From Bacillota bacterium (lineage in GTDB: Bacteria > Bacillota > Bacilli > Bu12): DNA of 41,097 bases. The notes beneath the pieces are model-generated. The model saw only the letters and a list, made by a program, of their open reading frames with translations, made no database searches and had not been told where the DNA came from. This document shows positions 25,582 to 36,873 of the stretch, in pieces (position 1 is the first letter of the stretch; each line of letters starts with the position of its first letter). The translations under genes were made by a program, and so were the position numbers. The stretch is from assembly GCA_014896485.1 (NCBI GenBank), contig JADBKH010000017.1, forward strand, positions 1-41,097. Direction: 5' to 3'.

Positions 25582-26746
25582 GATAGGCACTCTCCGGGAC
25601 CGCCGTCAGAATTGGGTGATCTGCAGCCTGTCCTCCCCGGTAAACGACTTGTAGCAGTCGGTGCGCATCTGCTGCCGCATCTCCGAGCATTCCGTTCCAC
25701 GCCGGCCAATCTACCGGCTGGGAGCAGGAGCTGGTGGCTAAATACCCTCCGGGCTTCAACAAACGCATCGCTCGCAGGTTGATCTCTTTGTACCCCCGCA
25801 GGGCACCTTCAACGCCCTTCCGTCCTTTGGCAAAAGCTGGAGGATCAAGGATGATCAGGTCAAACCGCTCTCCAGCACTTTCCAGCTGACGCAGCAGATC
25901 AAAGGCATTGCCCGACAATGCATGGACCAGGTGTGCGAAGCCGTTTCGTCGTGCGTTCTCTTTTGCCAATGTCAGCGCTTCCTGCGACTGGTCGTTGATC
26001 CAAATTTCTTGGGCTCCTGCAGCAGCAGCATGCACTCCAAACGCCGCCGTGTTACAGAAACACTCAAGTACCCGGGCACCCCCAGCGATGGGATGCAAAG
26101 CACGCCGATTGTCCCGTTGATCGAAAAAAAAGCCCGTCTTTTGACCGGAAGCAACATCTACTTCAAAAAGCAGCCCAGCCTCTTTGATCTCTTGGTGTAC
26201 CTCTGCCTGGCCGCGGTAAAAGCCGCTTTCTACCGGCAAACCTTCTTTGCGGCGCACGGGGACGTCACTGCGCAGGTAAATCGCCACCGCCCCCGTCATC
26301 TCCTCCAATGCATCGGCGATCCACCCAAAGTATCGGTGCATGCCAAACGAAAGGATCTGGCAGACCAACAGATCATTGTATTTGTCGGCGACCAATCCAG
26401 GCAAAAAGTCTGCTTCCCCATGTACCACGCGACAAGCCCGTACATCTTCCAACAGTTGCTGACGTCGTTCCCATGCCCTTTGGACTCGTTCTCTGAAAAA
26501 AGAGGGACCGATAACAACATCTGCGCGATGGGTAAGCAGGCGGACGCGGATCTGTGAATGCGGGTTGTAAAAACCCAGGCCGATCATGCGTTGGTTGCTG
26601 GCTTCGACGCGGACGACATCTCCGGCCTGTAATCCCTCCTCTGCCTGACCGATCTCGCCGGCAAAGACCCACGGGTGTCCCGCCTGTAACCGAGGATGTG
26701 CGCCCGGTGTCAAACGGACGATACCCATCACCGGAGCTTCCTGCAT
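25538..26746 (-). CDS. RlmI-like class I rRNA (cytosine) methyltransferase
   Basis: A 402-residue homolog of RlmI/YwbD, which methylates C5 of a 23S rRNA cytosine. It has an N-terminal PUA-like domain (HPWVFAGEI, GDVVRVEAS, IGLGFYNP) and a Rossmann domain with VLECFCNTAAFGVHAAAAGA as motif I and LIILDPPAFAKG as motif IV. A later TSSCSQ matches motif VI. The frame is open to 26911, but the ATG at 26746 follows AGAAGGA at 6 nt and fits the family start. It diverges from the Na/Pi gene and overlaps the convergent orphan gene by 44 bp. Confidence 0.9.
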   Translation of the reverse strand: MQEAPVMGIVRLTPGAHPRLQAGHPWVFAGEIGQAEEGLQAGDVVRVEASNQRMIGLGFYNPHSQIRVRLLTHRADVVIGPSFFRERVQRAWERRQQLLEDVRACRVVHGEADFLPGLVADKYNDLLVCQILSFGMHRYFGWIADALEEMTGAVAIYLRSDVPVRRKEGLPVESGFYRGQAEVHQEIKEAGLLFEVDVASGQKTGFFFDQRDNRRALHPIAGGARVLECFCNTAAFGVHAAAAGAQEIWINDQSQEALTLAKENARRNGFAHLVHALSGNAFDLLRQLESAGERFDLIILDPPAFAKGRKGVEGALRGYKEINLRAMRLLKPGGYLATSSCSQPVDWPAWNGMLGDAAADAHRLLQVVYRGGQAADHPILTAVPESAYLKFGIFRVWPVGAC

Positions 26747-26841
26747 CACTATTCCTTCTCCCTCTGTATCGATCAAACCGATACGCCCCTGGCGCATCGA
26801 CGTGGAAGCGCATTCATAGCGTAGGACGAGGGGGCAAGCAG

Positions 26842-27774
26842 ATGGATGTGCTCGTCGCTGCGCTCGGGTTGGGCCTCTTTTTTGGGGGACTGTGGCTCTT
26901 GCGGCGCGCACTCAGCGGCCTTTTTGCAGCACACCTGACCACTCGACTGCAAGCACAGCAAGGTCGTCCAGCGGTCACCCTCGCCATGGGAATTGGTGCC
27001 GGAGCGCTATTGCAATCTTCAAGCACCGTCTCGGTCATCGGCATGAGCTTGCTCAATCTCCGCCTGCTGAGTTTGCGAAACGCCATCACTCTCCTTTTAG
27101 GCGCAAATGTTGGGGGCAGTTTGACCGTAGAAGTGTTGACCGCTACACCGGCGGCCATGAGCTGGGCCCTCTGCACCCTGGGGCTGACCGGCTTGGTTGC
27201 TCTGCCGCAGCAGTGGAAACTCTCCGGCTTTGCGCTGTTGGGTTTGGGATTGTCGGTCGCAGGGGTCGATCAAGTCGGAACGGCAATGCTGCCCATCATC
27301 TCCGGAGCATTTCTCAGCAATGCCTTACACGCTTCTACCCTGTGGAGCTCGTTCGGCATTGGTGTTATGGCAGGGGCCCTCCTGCAGTCTGCAAGTGCTG
27401 CAACCAGCTTATTGATGGCACCGCTTATCTCTGGTCATCTGTCCTTTTCCCAGACGATTGCCATTGTCGCTGGAGCCAACTTGGGCAGCTGCCTCCCTGC
27501 CATCTTGGCTGGGGCCTCAGGCAACGAGAAGGACCGTGCCGTAGCCTTGGCACAAGTGTTGATCAACCTGTTGGGTGTCCTCGTCATTCTTCCCCTCGCC
27601 CAACCACTGGGGAAATGGTTGGAAGCAGCTTCAATTCCGGATCCCCACGCCCTTACGGTAATCCAGCTTCTGGTCAACACGGCGGCAGCCATCACCGCTT
27701 TTCCCGTTGTGGGTCCGCTCGCACGTCTGGTAGAAGCGATCGCCAAGCGACAAGCGCCTCCTGCGGCCCGCTAA
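26842..27774 (+). CDS. Na/Pi-cotransporter family protein (YqeW-like)
   Basis: A 310-residue membrane protein with the two inverted repeats of the PF02690 family. QSSS (58-61) and QSAS (182-185) are the paired substrate-binding motifs, and GANVG (87-91) and GANLG (211-215) follow each. About eight helices are predicted. It would move phosphate with sodium, or a related anion. It lacks the C-terminal PhoU-like domain of longer homologs. GAGGGGG lies 7 nt before the ATG at 26842. In B. subtilis yqeW also lies between mtaB and rpsU, so this is probably the positional ortholog. Its stop overlaps the convergent Nudix gene by 4 bp. Confidence 0.88.
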   Translation: MDVLVAALGLGLFFGGLWLLRRALSGLFAAHLTTRLQAQQGRPAVTLAMGIGAGALLQSSSTVSVIGMSLLNLRLLSLRNAITLLLGANVGGSLTVEVLTATPAAMSWALCTLGLTGLVALPQQWKLSGFALLGLGLSVAGVDQVGTAMLPIISGAFLSNALHASTLWSSFGIGVMAGALLQSASAATSLLMAPLISGHLSFSQTIAIVAGANLGSCLPAILAGASGNEKDRAVALAQVLINLLGVLVILPLAQPLGKWLEAASIPDPHALTVIQLLVNTAAAITAFPVVGPLARLVEAIAKRQAPPAAR

Positions 27775-28217
27775 GAGGGGAAATGGCCGGCAAGAACGCT
27801 CAAACGTGCTCGTGCTCGTCGCCACAGATCTGCGTAGTTGGGATACCCTTCTCGTTGCAGAAGTTGTTGCGCCTCATCGATCGCAAACCATGCCACAGCC
27901 TCTGTCTCACCTGGTTGGGGGCGAGGCGTTCCACCCGTGGCCCGGACCAAGAAGTAATGGACCTGTTTCTCCTCGATCTTTCCTTGTTCAACCGTAAAAG
28001 TGTAGAAAAGATCCCCCAAACTCTCCTCCACCACACCGCGAATGCCGGTTTCTTCTTCGATTTCGCGCAACGCTGCTTCTTGTAAGCTCTCTTCTGCCTC
28101 GACGTGCCCTTTGGGAAAAGTCCAGGATCCATACCGATCTCGGATCAACAAAACGAGCGGCCGAGCCGCCTCAATGCGATAGACGATCCCTCCAGCAGTC
28201 TGGTGCACGGCTGTCAC
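27771..28217 (-). CDS. Nudix hydrolase
   Basis: A 148-residue Nudix-fold protein. The complete box G-x5-E-x7-REUxEExGU runs from Gly37 to Ile59 (GHVEAEESLQEAALREIEEETGI, written here in full as the catalytic signature is GHVEAE, then REIEEETG). FPKGHVE and an AVAWF strand fit the diadenosine polyphosphate/NTP subfamily, but the substrate cannot be read. It starts on GTG, overlapping the mtaB stop as GTGA. Likely co-transcribed with prmA-mtaB. Confidence 0.92.
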   Translation of the reverse strand: MTAVHQTAGGIVYRIEAARPLVLLIRDRYGSWTFPKGHVEAEESLQEAALREIEEETGIRGVVEESLGDLFYTFTVEQGKIEEKQVHYFLVRATGGTPRPQPGETEAVAWFAIDEAQQLLQREGYPNYADLWRRARARLSVLAGHFPS

Positions 28218-29590
28218 CTCACCTGTTGTGCGACCAGCAAACGACCAACGGCTTGACGAACGCTCACCTGAATGACATCACCGATTTGTCTCTCGTCTCC
28301 GTCGAGGAGCACCATCAGCCCATTACCGGCATGGCCGAGCAGATAGGAACCCGATAAAAGTCCTGGAGGCTCTTGCAACACTTCACCCCTCTCGTCCCTC
28401 GTCTGTCCCCAACAAACAGCTTCTTCGGGCAAGACATCGAGAAGTCGCCCGACCTGCTGGTGGGCAAATTGCTGGCGCAGTCGATCCCCCAAAGCAAGGA
28501 GTCGCTGTGTGCGCTGGTGCTTGCGCTCAGGATCGATCTGATCTGACCGACGTGCTGCCGCCGTGCCCGGGCGAGGTGAATATGGGAAGACATGTAAGCC
28601 GGCAAGCTGCAGCTGCTCGATGCGTTCGTATGTCTGTGCAAAATCTTCCTCGCTCTCCCCTGGAAAGCCGACCATCACATCCGTGGTAATCGCTACATCG
28701 GGTATTTGCTGGCGCAGTGCTTCCACAATCTCCTGGTAGCGTTGAAAAGTATAGCGGCGACGCATTTCGGTCAAGACGTGGTTCGAAGCGGATTGCAGGG
28801 GGATATGCAGATGATGGCAGAGCTTGCGCATTTTCGCCAGCGCCTGGATCGTTTCCGGGGTAAAATCAGTCGGTTCCACGGACGAAAGGCGAATCCGCTT
28901 GATGCCCTTAACGTTATCGAGCGCCGCAAGCAAGGTCTCCAGCTTCTCTCCCTGCTCACGGCCCCATGCTCCAGTCAGGATCCCTGTCAAGACGATTTCG
29001 CGGTGTCCCAGTGCGGCCAAACGACTTGCCTCTTGCAAAACGGCTTGCAGAGGTCGGCTACGCACCGGGCCACGCGCCTTTGGAATGATGCAGAAAGTGC
29101 AAAAGTTGTCGCATCCCTCTTCGATCTTCAGTTCGGCTCGAAGATGGGAGGTATCTCCAGCAGGCCACTCGTCAAACACTTCATGCAGCTTGGCCTGCCA
29201 CTGGGGACGAACAATGTTGAGAGCAGGCCCTCCTTCGGCCTTTTGCCGTCGTGCCGCTTCGACGAGTGCGACCACTTCGTCGTGGCGCTGGTTGCCGATC
29301 ACCAAATCGACCCCATCGATCGCCGCCACTTGTTCTGCCGCAACTTGCGCATAACAGCCTGCAGCCACCACCACCGCTTGAGGGTGCAAACGGGAGGGAC
29401 GACGCAGCATTTGCCGGGATTTTCGATCGCTGACTTGAGTGACACTGCACGTATTGACGACATAGACATCGGCAAGACAGGAATCGAAAGGAACTTCTTC
29501 ATAGCCGACATCCAAAAATTGGCGGCGCAGTCCTTCAGTATCATATTGGTTGACTTTGCAGCCCAACGTATGAAATGCGACAGTCGGCAC
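28214..29590 (-). CDS. mtaB: tRNA N6-threonylcarbamoyladenosine(37) methylthiotransferase MtaB
   Basis: A radical-SAM enzyme that converts t6A to ms2t6A at position 37 of ANN-decoding tRNAs. The N-terminal UPF0004 domain supplies Cys11, Cys48 and Cys79 for one iron-sulfur cluster. CDNFCTFC (Cys160, Cys164, Cys167) binds the SAM cluster, and a C-terminal TRAM domain follows. Length is 458 residues. The GTG start has AAGGAG 8 nt upstream, inside the end of prmA. In most Bacillota rsmE lies between prmA and mtaB; here it is missing. MtaB rather than MiaB is supported by HTLGCKVNQYD. Confidence 0.96.
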   Translation of the reverse strand: MPTVAFHTLGCKVNQYDTEGLRRQFLDVGYEEVPFDSCLADVYVVNTCSVTQVSDRKSRQMLRRPSRLHPQAVVVAAGCYAQVAAEQVAAIDGVDLVIGNQRHDEVVALVEAARRQKAEGGPALNIVRPQWQAKLHEVFDEWPAGDTSHLRAELKIEEGCDNFCTFCIIPKARGPVRSRPLQAVLQEASRLAALGHREIVLTGILTGAWGREQGEKLETLLAALDNVKGIKRIRLSSVEPTDFTPETIQALAKMRKLCHHLHIPLQSASNHVLTEMRRRYTFQRYQEIVEALRQQIPDVAITTDVMVGFPGESEEDFAQTYERIEQLQLAGLHVFPYSPRPGTAAARRSDQIDPERKHQRTQRLLALGDRLRQQFAHQQVGRLLDVLPEEAVCWGQTRDERGEVLQEPPGLLSGSYLLGHAGNGLMVLLDGDERQIGDVIQVSVRQAVGRLLVAQQVR

Positions 29591-29594
29591 AGAC

Positions 29595-30569
29595 TCACTC
29601 CTTCATCGCTTGCGCAGGCGCCACACACAGAGCAACCCAATCGCGTCGCTGCCGCTGTTGCTGTATGCAAAAGCCGTGCTTGTACAGCGCCGCATCAAGT
29701 TCCTGCATCCGCTCCCCGATGATCCCGGAAAGCACAGCCTGGCCATGGGGGAGAAGCACACGGTGCAAGGAAGGCAGAAGCGCAAGGATCAGATCGCTCA
29801 CCAAATTGGCCAATATCCAATCATAGCGCCCGCTTACACCTTCCAACAAGTCACCTTCTTCAACAGTGACGACGGCTTCGACACCGTTTGCAACAACGTT
29901 TTCCCGGGCCACGTCGACCGCCAGGGGAGAGAGATCGCGGGCATCGACCTGTGACGCCCCCAGCCGGGCGGCAGCGATTGAGAGGATACCTGACCCACAC
30001 CCTACATCTAAAACACGTGCACCGGGCCGCATCGCTTCCTCCATCAGCGCAAGGCACATTGCCGTGGTCTCATGCGTTCCTGTTCCAAAGGCAGCACCCG
30101 GGTCCAAAAAAAGCGGCAGATCACCTGACTTGGGTTGGTAGGACGAGGTTTCCCAGCTGGGCACGACGACAAAGCGTGATGTGACCCGTTGAATATGAAA
30201 AGCGGCTTTCCATCGATCTGTCCATTCCGCTTCGGCGTGACGTTCACAGTCGATCGCCAGCGAACCCACAGGTATGCTGGCACGCTGGCGAAGCACTGCC
30301 AGCGCATCAGAGAGATTCTGGGCGCATTCCCGTGTCCATTGCCGTACAGAAAAATAAGCGAAAACCCATGCGCTTTCCCGGCCTATTTTCGGTTGTTCAA
30401 GATGGGACGCATAATACACGTCGTTGCCCCGATCCACTGCCGCAACGGGCGGCTGGGGTGGCGGCGCACTTTCGATCTGAACGCCTTCTGCACCCAAATC
30501 GATCAGCAGCGCCGCGACGATATCCTCTGCGGCAGGATGTGTCTCGACAGCAACCTGCATCCATTCCAT
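29595..30569 (-). CDS. prmA: Ribosomal protein L11 methyltransferase
   Basis: A 324-residue class I methyltransferase that methylates ribosomal protein L11. It has an N-terminal substrate-recognition domain (starting MEWMQVAVET), the block DPGAAFGTGTHETT, SAM motif I VLDVGCGSGILSIAAA, and ILANLVSDL as motif IV. The frame is open to 30665; the ATG at 30569, 9 nt after AAGGGTGAG, gives the family start. It follows dnaJ after 22 bp and probably belongs to the end of the heat-shock transcript. Confidence 0.95.
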   Translation of the reverse strand: MEWMQVAVETHPAAEDIVAALLIDLGAEGVQIESAPPPQPPVAAVDRGNDVYYASHLEQPKIGRESAWVFAYFSVRQWTRECAQNLSDALAVLRQRASIPVGSLAIDCERHAEAEWTDRWKAAFHIQRVTSRFVVVPSWETSSYQPKSGDLPLFLDPGAAFGTGTHETTAMCLALMEEAMRPGARVLDVGCGSGILSIAAARLGASQVDARDLSPLAVDVARENVVANGVEAVVTVEEGDLLEGVSGRYDWILANLVSDLILALLPSLHRVLLPHGQAVLSGIIGERMQELDAALYKHGFCIQQQRQRRDWVALCVAPAQAMKE

Positions 30570-30591
30570 CGATGCTAGCTCACCCTTCTCA

Positions 30592-31764
30592 CTACGCCTG
30601 GCCGCCAAAGGCACGCTTGCGCCAACGGCCCAACAGGCTTTCTTCGCCCCCGGTCTCGTCCCCAAAAGAATCTGCCAGCTGTTGCAGCAACTGGCGCTGT
30701 TCCTCCGTCAGATGCTGCGGAACACGTACCTGTACCCGCACAATCAGATCGCCCCGTCCGGTGCCGCGCAACCGGCCGACGCCCTTGCCACGCAGCCGAA
30801 GCTCATCCCCTGGTTGCGTCCCGGGCGGCACATGCACTTTCTGGCGGCCGGTCCGTTCCAGGCTCTCCCAGACAGGTACCTCTATTTCGCATCCCAAGGC
30901 AGCCTGAGGAAAAGAGATGGGAACGTCACAGAGCAGGTCATCGCCACGACGTTCGAAAAGCTCATCCGGTTGGACGTGCACCAACACATACAGATCTCCT
31001 GGGGGACCGCCGTTTCGGCCGACGCCCCCCTGCCCGGAAAGCCGCAAACGGATGCCATCGTCAATGCCGGCAGGGATGTTTACCTCCACTTTACGGCGAC
31101 GGTGGACTTCCCCACTGCCATGACACTCTGGACAACGCTCTTGTGCCACGCTCCCTGTTCCCCCGCACAGACGGCAGGTGCGTCGCTGCACCATACGGCC
31201 AAAAGGCGTCTGAACGACAGACTCTTCCATCCCGCTGCCCTGGCATTGAGTGCACGTGCGTCGCCGCCCGTTTTTGGCACCTGTCCCGTTACAAGCCGCA
31301 CACGCCTCGTCGCGGGTCAATTCAACGGTGTGCTTGCTGCCAAATACGACTTCCCGCAGGGGTACCTGAATCCGCACCTCGAGATCTTCCCCCCGCTGTG
31401 CAGCGTTACGGCGTGCCCCTCCTCCACCAAACAAATCGCCGAACAGATCACCGAACAGATCGCCAAACGGATCAAAACCACCCGCATCTCCGAAGGGCCC
31501 TGCTCCATTAAAAGGTCCCTCTGCACCTCCTGGCTGGCCCTGCGGCCCAGCAAAGCCGTACCGATCATAGGCAGCCCTTTTTTGAGGATCGGAAAGGACA
31601 CTGTAGGCTTCGGCAACCTCCTTGAACTTTTCGGCGGCATCGGGATCGTCGCGGTTGACATCAGGGTGGTACTTGCGTGCCAATTGTCGGTACGCCTTCT
31701 TGATCTCGTCCTCGCTCGCATCGCGTGACACGCCAAGCACTTCATAGTAATCACGTTTGGCCAC
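30592..31764 (-). CDS. dnaJ: Chaperone DnaJ
   Basis: The Hsp40 co-chaperone that delivers substrates to DnaK and stimulates its ATPase. The J domain has HPD at 33-35. A Gly/Phe region (71-117) includes three copies of the unit GDLF (101-112). The zinc domain has four CxxCxGxG motifs, at Cys155/158, 171/174, 197/200 and 211/214. The C-terminal substrate domain is complete at 390 residues. GTG is preceded by AAGGGGAG at 7 nt. A stem-loop separates it from dnaK. Confidence 0.98.
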   Translation of the reverse strand: MAKRDYYEVLGVSRDASEDEIKKAYRQLARKYHPDVNRDDPDAAEKFKEVAEAYSVLSDPQKRAAYDRYGFAGPQGQPGGAEGPFNGAGPFGDAGGFDPFGDLFGDLFGDLFGGGGARRNAAQRGEDLEVRIQVPLREVVFGSKHTVELTRDEACAACNGTGAKNGRRRTCTQCQGSGMEESVVQTPFGRMVQRRTCRLCGGTGSVAQERCPECHGSGEVHRRRKVEVNIPAGIDDGIRLRLSGQGGVGRNGGPPGDLYVLVHVQPDELFERRGDDLLCDVPISFPQAALGCEIEVPVWESLERTGRQKVHVPPGTQPGDELRLRGKGVGRLRGTGRGDLIVRVQVRVPQHLTEEQRQLLQQLADSFGDETGGEESLLGRWRKRAFGGQA

Positions 31765-31796
31765 CCGCGATCTCCCCTTCTTTCCCTATCAGACAT

Positions 31797-31822
31797 CTGT
31801 GGCGCCATCACAGGCGCCACAG
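31797..31822 (-). promoter_or_regulatory. Stem-loop between dnaK and dnaJ
   Basis: CTGTGGCGCC and GGCGCCACAG make a 10-bp perfect stem with a 6-nt loop in the 103-bp gap. No U-tract follows. It probably marks an mRNA processing or partial-termination point that lowers dnaJ relative to dnaK. A smaller GGCGT/ACGCC stem lies nearby at 31838-31854. Confidence 0.55.
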
Positions 31823-31867
31823 GGAAGCGCATCTTATCGCTTGGCGTTTTTCTACGCCTTTCGCACC

Positions 31868-33691
<1,824 letters not shown>

Positions 33692-33785
33692 TCGGTTCCA
33701 ACGCCTCCCCAACGAACTTCTGCCGAACAAAACCTGATTGAAACGCCCCAACGCACGCCGTACAAATCTCCCGCTTGTGGTTCCC

Positions 33786-34415
33786 TTACGACTTGGCGAC
33801 CTTGACCAGTGCTGGGCGAATGACTCGATCGTGTAACCGATAGCCCCGCTGCAGCTGCGCCACCACAGCGCCCGCTTCGGCATTGGGGTCGTCGACCTCT
33901 TCGATGGCCTCGTGCTGCGTTGGATCAAACGGCTGCCCTTCGGCATCAATCTCGGAAACACCAAAGCGGGCCAAGCCCGCCCGCAGCTGATCCAAAACCA
34001 TATGGACACCTTGGAGCAAGGTCTGCATGTCGCTGTTGGCGCGGGCAGCCGTCAAGGTCCGCTCTAGGTTATCCAAGACAGGCAAGAGCTCTTTGACCAA
34101 TTGTTCGACCGCATACTTGCTCGTCTGCTCCCGCTCCCGGGCCATTCGTTTACGGTAATTGTCAAAATCAGCCTGGACACGTAACCAGCGATCCTGGGCT
34201 TCTGCCGCTGCCCGTTGCGACGCTTGCAAAGCCTGCTGAAGCTGTGCGACTTCGTCCTGTAGAGCCTGTAGGCGACGAGCATCCAGTGGTTCTTGTGCCA
34301 CTTGCTCCTTTTCTTCTTCGACCTGAGTCGTCTCCGGCGCACCTTCTTCTGTCGTCTCGTCAGAAGCGGTTTCACCTTCGCAAGGCGCGCTCTGCGCTTT
34401 CCACTTTTCTTCCAT
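33786..34415 (-). CDS. grpE: Nucleotide exchange factor GrpE
   Basis: Releases ADP from DnaK. The 209-residue protein has an acidic disordered head, a long coiled-coil (about 70-130, [16 protein letters not shown]) and the beta-wing end with [20 protein letters not shown]. The ATG at 34415 follows GGAGG at 7 nt; the longer frame to 34571 is hrcA sequence. It lies 56 bp after hrcA. The sequence [13 protein letters not shown] is a strong family match. Confidence 0.97.
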   Translation of the reverse strand: MEEKWKAQSAPCEGETASDETTEEGAPETTQVEEEKEQVAQEPLDARRLQALQDEVAQLQQALQASQRAAAEAQDRWLRVQADFDNYRKRMAREREQTSKYAVEQLVKELLPVLDNLERTLTAARANSDMQTLLQGVHMVLDQLRAGLARFGVSEIDAEGQPFDPTQHEAIEEVDDPNAEAGAVVAQLQRGYRLHDRVIRPALVKVAKS

Positions 34416-34471
34416 TTTCGTGCCTCCTACCGACCCGTCACACCCTTCATCCTTCGCCTGAAACCAAGGCC

Positions 34472-35527
34472 TCACGTCCCCCTGCGATCGCCAAAATGCT
34501 TCTCCAGCGTCACCGAGAGCCCCGGTGCGAGCAGTTCCAAGATGGAGACCACACGTGCGTAATTCATCCACAAAGGACCAATGACCCCCACTGTGCCAAC
34601 CGGCTGTTGCCCGATGGCAAAGGTGGCTGTCACAACGCTCATCTCTTGCACAGGTTCAAGTCCATTCTCTTGCCCGATAGAGACCCGAAGCGGATCCTTC
34701 ACGGAAGGGCGAAAGAGGGCAATCAACCCTTCCTGCTCCTCTAGGAAGGCGAGCAAGTGGGCGGCCCTTTCCGGGGAGAGGCCATCCGGTTGTGCGAGCA
34801 CGTAATGCGTACCCTCTAACGTCAGCGGAATCGCATCCGGGTCCTGCGCCACCGCTGCTTCCATAAAATTCTTCAACTTTTCGCCCCAACCGCGTTGCCA
34901 CTCCAAATCCCAGAAGTAGCCCCGCAAAACCTGCTCCACTTTCGCTGGCAGCTCATCCAACAGGCTTACCTTCAGGACATCCCCTACCCGTCCAACCAAG
35001 GTGACCAAATCGTCTACAGCGATATCGTCGGGCAGCTGAACCGTATGGTTCTGCACATGACCTGTATCGGTTACCAGCAGTACGACAGCCCGCTGCTCCC
35101 GCAAAGGAATGAGTTGCAAGCTTTGAAGTCGTTGTGCCTGAGCAGTCGGTCCCAGTGCCACCGCTACATGATGGGTGATGGTTGCCAACAACCGTGCAGC
35201 CTGACGGACAAGCTCTGTCTCTTCTTCGTTGGCCCGGCGAAGAAGCTCATGAATCTGGTCCACTTCTGCCGCTGAAAGTGGAACAGGTTGCATCAAATGA
35301 TCGACATAGTAGCGGTAACCCTTTTGCGTCGGACGACGGCCTGCCGATGTATGGGGCTGTTCAATATAGCCCATTTCCGTCAAATCGACCATCTCATTGC
35401 GCAATGTTGCCGGACTCAAAGAGAACCCTTTCATCTTTGAGAGCGTCCGCGAGCCCACCGGCTCGTGGTAGTGCACGTAGTATTGAACCACTGCATTGAG
35501 AATGGCCTGTTGCCGTTGCGTAAGCAC
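34472..35527 (-). CDS. hrcA: Heat-inducible transcription repressor HrcA
   Basis: Represses its own operon by binding CIRCE, with GroEL as the folding helper. The N-terminal winged helix includes LTQRQQAILNAVVQYYV and GSRTLSKMKGFSLSPATLRNEM. The remainder has GAF-like and dimerisation domains, ending VTLEKHFGDRRGT. Length is 351 residues. GTG with GAGGTGG upstream. It is first in the operon, with CIRCE 18 bp upstream. Confidence 0.97.
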   Translation of the reverse strand: MLTQRQQAILNAVVQYYVHYHEPVGSRTLSKMKGFSLSPATLRNEMVDLTEMGYIEQPHTSAGRRPTQKGYRYYVDHLMQPVPLSAAEVDQIHELLRRANEEETELVRQAARLLATITHHVAVALGPTAQAQRLQSLQLIPLREQRAVVLLVTDTGHVQNHTVQLPDDIAVDDLVTLVGRVGDVLKVSLLDELPAKVEQVLRGYFWDLEWQRGWGEKLKNFMEAAVAQDPDAIPLTLEGTHYVLAQPDGLSPERAAHLLAFLEEQEGLIALFRPSVKDPLRVSIGQENGLEPVQEMSVVTATFAIGQQPVGTVGVIGPLWMNYARVVSILELLAPGLSVTLEKHFGDRRGT

Positions 35528-35545
35528 AGTACCACCTCACCACCA

Positions 35546-35572
35546 TTAGCACTCTTGAATGTTGAGTGCTAA
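35546..35572 (-). promoter_or_regulatory. CIRCE operator
   Basis: TTAGCACTC, nine bases, GAGTGCTAA: a perfect match to the consensus inverted repeat bound by HrcA. It overlaps the expected transcription start (about 35578), so bound repressor would block initiation. The operon is therefore heat-inducible. Confidence 0.98.
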
Positions 35573-35584
35573 ATTCCTGGCATC

Positions 35585-35613
35585 AAGATACCACCCTACT
35601 TTTGCGGCGTCAA
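35585..35613 (-). promoter_or_regulatory. sigma-A promoter of the hrcA operon
   Basis: TTGACG (35608-35613) and TATCTT (35585-35590) are 17 bp apart, directly upstream of CIRCE. The -35 overlaps the last codons of hemW. Confidence 0.8.
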
Positions 35614-36791
35614 CGCACAGAAGGCTCTGTCGCAGCATCCAAAAAAGCCGCAAAGACCTCATTGCCCAACAGTCGCCCCCGATCGGTGAGCCGAATGCCA
35701 GCCGTATCGGCCTGTAACAACCCCACAGCCGACATTTCCGCAATCGGCCGTTGAAACAACTCCTGTAAGGAAACGCCGAAGCGTCGCCGGAAAGCTTCGG
35801 CAGAGACACCCGCCACAGTACGCAACCCGAGCAGGACACTTTCTTCCGCTTCACTTGCCCATGAGATCCGATCTTCATGATCGATCGGTAGGCAACCGTT
35901 TGCAACCCGATCCAGATACGGTTGCAGTCGTGTAAGATTATACGTCCGCCGGCCTGGCAGGGATCCCGAAGCGCCTAACCCTGTTCCGACGTAACTGCCA
36001 TTTTCCCAATACCGTAGGTTATGGCGACAGGCAAAGCCCGGTCGGCTGAAGTTGCTGATCTCGTACTGCTGAAAGCCTGCTTCGCTGAGGCGCTGACACA
36101 CCAGTAGGTACTGATCGGCCTCCTCATCCTCTGAAAGCGGTTCCCATTCACCGCGCTCCTTTTTGCGTTTCAGAACCGTTCCTTCTTCGACAATCAGCGT
36201 ATAGACCGACAGGTGGGTCGGCTGCAGGGCCAAAGCTTGCTGCAAATCTTGTTCCAGCTCGTCTGGCGTTTCTCCAGGCAATGCACAGATCAGGTCGAGG
36301 TTGAGGTTTTCAATGCCCGCGTGTCGCGCATGTTCCACCGCCTGTCGAATCTGGTTGGCGGTATGCGTCCTACCCAAGGAAGCCAGGCGAGCATCGTCGA
36401 AACACTGTGCCCCGATCGAAAGGCGGTTAACTCCGGCCTGCGCCAAGAGCGTCGCCTTTTCAGCCGTCAACGATTCTGGGTTGCATTCCACGCTCCACTC
36501 CACGTTGTCACCAAGTTCGAAATGATCGCGGAAACACTCCAAGGCGTGAGCCAACCCGGCATCACTGAGCCGTGAAGGCGTACCGCCTCCCCAAAAGACC
36601 GTTTCAAGCGGGCCAAACACAACCTGCTGTCGCCATAATCTCCATTCTGCAACAAGTGCATCCAGGTATGTCGCTTCCCGCTGGAGAGTGTAACGAAAGG
36701 TTGGGAAATCACAGTACTGACAACGTCTGGTACAAAACGGAATGTGCACATAAACCGATCGGATGGGCACACGTGGATCGTCGATAGCCAA
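35610..36791 (-). CDS. hemW: Radical-SAM heme chaperone HemW
   Basis: A HemN-like radical-SAM protein that inserts heme into respiratory proteins. It begins near SVYVHIPFC, with the cluster motif C20-x3-C24-x2-C27 (CTRRCQYC), then FWGGGTPS and LSIGAQCFDD. The second residue after the cluster is Asp28-Phe29, and no extra HemN-type cysteine follows. The frame is open to a GTG at 36890, but I choose the TTG at 36791: AAGGAGG lies exactly 7 nt upstream, and the longer versions lack ribosome sites and collide with a divergent gene. Length is 393 residues. Confidence 0.94.
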   Translation of the reverse strand: MAIDDPRVPIRSVYVHIPFCTRRCQYCDFPTFRYTLQREATYLDALVAEWRLWRQQVVFGPLETVFWGGGTPSRLSDAGLAHALECFRDHFELGDNVEWSVECNPESLTAEKATLLAQAGVNRLSIGAQCFDDARLASLGRTHTANQIRQAVEHARHAGIENLNLDLICALPGETPDELEQDLQQALALQPTHLSVYTLIVEEGTVLKRKKERGEWEPLSEDEEADQYLLVCQRLSEAGFQQYEISNFSRPGFACRHNLRYWENGSYVGTGLGASGSLPGRRTYNLTRLQPYLDRVANGCLPIDHEDRISWASEAEESVLLGLRTVAGVSAEAFRRRFGVSLQELFQRPIAEMSAVGLLQADTAGIRLTDRGRLLGNEVFAAFLDAATEPSVR

Positions 36792-36873
36792 GACAAACCC
36801 TCCTTGGGCACTGCCCACCATCATGACCCATTGACCTTCCCCTGCGTAGCCTACAGGGGGAGGGAGTCGTTTC

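Noticed and set aside
26892-28085. 397-codon forward frame over the Na/Pi and Nudix genes
   Set aside because: Out-of-frame shadow of the Na/Pi gene and antisense to the Nudix gene; composition is not protein-like.
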